DNA from: Bacteroidales bacterium
Lineage (GTDB): Bacteria; Bacteroidota; Bacteroidia; Bacteroidales; UBA10428
NCBI GenBank assembly: GCA_030626465.1
Contig: DAOUOU010000154.1
Coordinates: forward strand, 1 to 6,741
Length of the DNA stretch: 6,741 nt
Direction of reading: 5' to 3'
Part shown: in pieces, positions 6,138-6,741 of the stretch
How the letters are laid out: each line of letters opens with the position of its first letter
Numbering within the stretch: position 1 is the stretch's first letter
Notes under the pieces: generated by a model
The model's input: only the letters and a program-made list of their open reading frames with translations
Database searches by the model: none
What the model was told of the DNA's origin: nothing
Made by a program: the position numbers and the translations under genes

Positions 6138-6575
6138 TCATTCTATCCTTGTGTAAATTGCTGTTACTTCATCCCATATTCCACTACCATCATTAGCGAA
6201 ATATGTCCAGTTAATTTTATTATAGTTGGAAGCTACAACACCATTACCGTAAATTGTAAAACCATCATCGGTATCCTGTTCGTGTATTATGATATTCATT
6301 CCATCTACGGTGGCTACAACGTCTATTGGGCTACTTAAAGTACTTAAATCATAGAAATTTTCAATTAATATTTGATCATCATCAATTGGATGAATATAAA
6401 TATTGACTTCATAGAAATCAAGTGCAGCTTTAAATTCGGTAGCAGTTTCATCACACTGCCATCGACCTTCAAGCCTTTCTGCCACAGAGCCTGTTAATTC
6501 ATCTTCCAATAAATTACAGGAAAAAAACAAAAAAAATGTTGCAGCAACCGTTATAAAATATAGTTTCGTTCTCAT
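6138..6575 (-). CDS. Putative lipoprotein with lipocalin-like beta-rich domain, function unknown
   Basis: 145 residues. I do not recognise a named family. The N-terminus is a type II (lipoprotein) signal peptide: MRTK, a hydrophobic stretch, then the lipobox LFFSC with Cys20 as the probable lipidated residue. The acidic run LEDE at +4 to +7 after the cysteine could act as a surface-export signal of the kind described in Bacteroidota, though it is not a clean match. The mature part (about 125 residues) begins LEGRWQCDE and alternates short beta strands with turns, including ILIENFYDL, MNIIIHEQ, FTIYGNGVV and the final VTAIYTRIE. This pattern resembles the small lipocalin-like lipoproteins common in the phylum, which often start with a G-x-W segment. 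The only remaining cysteine in the mature part is in WQCDE. A candidate promoter box lies 27 nt upstream. The stress protein gene follows on the same strand. Confidence 0.75.
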   Translation of the reverse strand: MRTKLYFITVAATFFLFFSCNLLEDELTGSVAERLEGRWQCDETATEFKAALDFYEVNIYIHPIDDDQILIENFYDLSTLSSPIDVVATVDGMNIIIHEQDTDDGFTIYGNGVVASNYNKINWTYFANDGSGIWDEVTAIYTRIE

Positions 6576-6602
6576 GATGCTATTTTTTATTGGTTTACTT
6601 TC

Positions 6603-6610
6603 TAAAATTA
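6603..6610 (-). promoter_or_regulatory. Candidate -7 box for the lipoprotein gene
   Basis: On the minus strand the sequence is TAATTTTA, one base off TAnnTTTG, ending 27 nt before the ATG at 6575. No good -33 TTG lies at the right distance. The ten bases CATAATTTTA here are identical to those before the CoA-binding protein gene (4191-4200). In DNA this AT-rich the call is tentative. Confidence 0.3.
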
Positions 6611-6651
6611 TGCCATTTATTATTTTCTATTCTATTAAACTCATATTATTT

Positions 6652-6659
6652 TATCTTTG
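6652..6659 (+). promoter_or_regulatory. Candidate -7 box for a rightward gene at the window edge
   Basis: TATCTTTG is an exact TAnnTTTG match. A TTC at 6630-6632 lies 19 nt upstream in place of TTG. It faces right, divergent from the lipoprotein gene, and would give a leader of about 60 nt before the ATG at 6724. Confidence 0.45.
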
Positions 6660-6723
6660 TTACATACAGGTGTTTTTTTTTAGTTTTTAAACCAGGCATA
6701 AAAGTAACCGGATTATACTAAAG

Positions 6724-6741
6724 ATGAAGTTTCCAGGTTTA
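6724..6741 (+). CDS. Possible start of a gene running off the right edge
   Basis: An ATG at 6724 opens six codons (MKFPGL) to the end of the window. The only support is the exact TAnnTTTG box about 65 nt upstream, the divergent arrangement, and stops in the preceding bases of this frame region. Nothing can be said about the product, and the true start may lie beyond the window. Confidence 0.35.

Noticed and set aside
1..6741. Mobile element, CRISPR array, toxin-antitoxin or phage-defence system
   Set aside because: I looked for transposase or integrase motifs, terminal inverted repeats, regularly spaced repeats and paired small genes, and found none; all long frames belong to housekeeping, secretion or unassigned envelope genes.

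Overview
The window looks like ordinary chromosome of a Bacteroidota (Bacteroidetes) bacterium. The evidence is a type IX secretion system (T9SS) gene pair (porU, porV), AT-rich intergenic DNA, and spacers carrying TAnnTTTG-type -7 boxes instead of sigma70-like promoters. The genus cannot be fixed from the sequence alone.

Left part (1-3944, all +): the 3' two-thirds or so of porU (the T9SS sortase), then porV (the outer-membrane shuttle protein that works with PorU), then ispF (MEP-pathway isoprenoid synthesis). The porV-ispF gap is only 6 nt, so the two are almost certainly co-transcribed. porV has its own promoter-like box in the 53-nt porU-porV gap, which also shows that its true start is the ATG at 2292. 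I recall the same porU-porV-ispF order from Porphyromonas gingivalis.

Middle (3945-5169): a 273-nt non-coding gap with a weak terminator-like hairpin and a promoter-like box, followed by a tight two-gene unit (+) encoding a small CoA-binding Rossmann protein and a DedA/VTT-family membrane protein.

Right part (5170-6741): on the minus strand, a small lipoprotein gene followed downstream by a tandem universal stress protein gene. The stress protein gene converges on the VTT gene with only 11 nt between stop codons. It seems to start at a non-ATG codon behind a good promoter match that overlaps a perfect 13-nt palindrome. The right edge has a divergent promoter-like box on the + strand and possibly the first six codons of another gene.

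No novel system, mobile element, CRISPR array, tRNA or rRNA is visible. The T9SS genes are the most biologically notable content, and they are a known system. The less explained items are the non-ATG start and operator-like palindrome of the stress protein gene, the 273-nt gap after ispF, and the unassigned lipoprotein.
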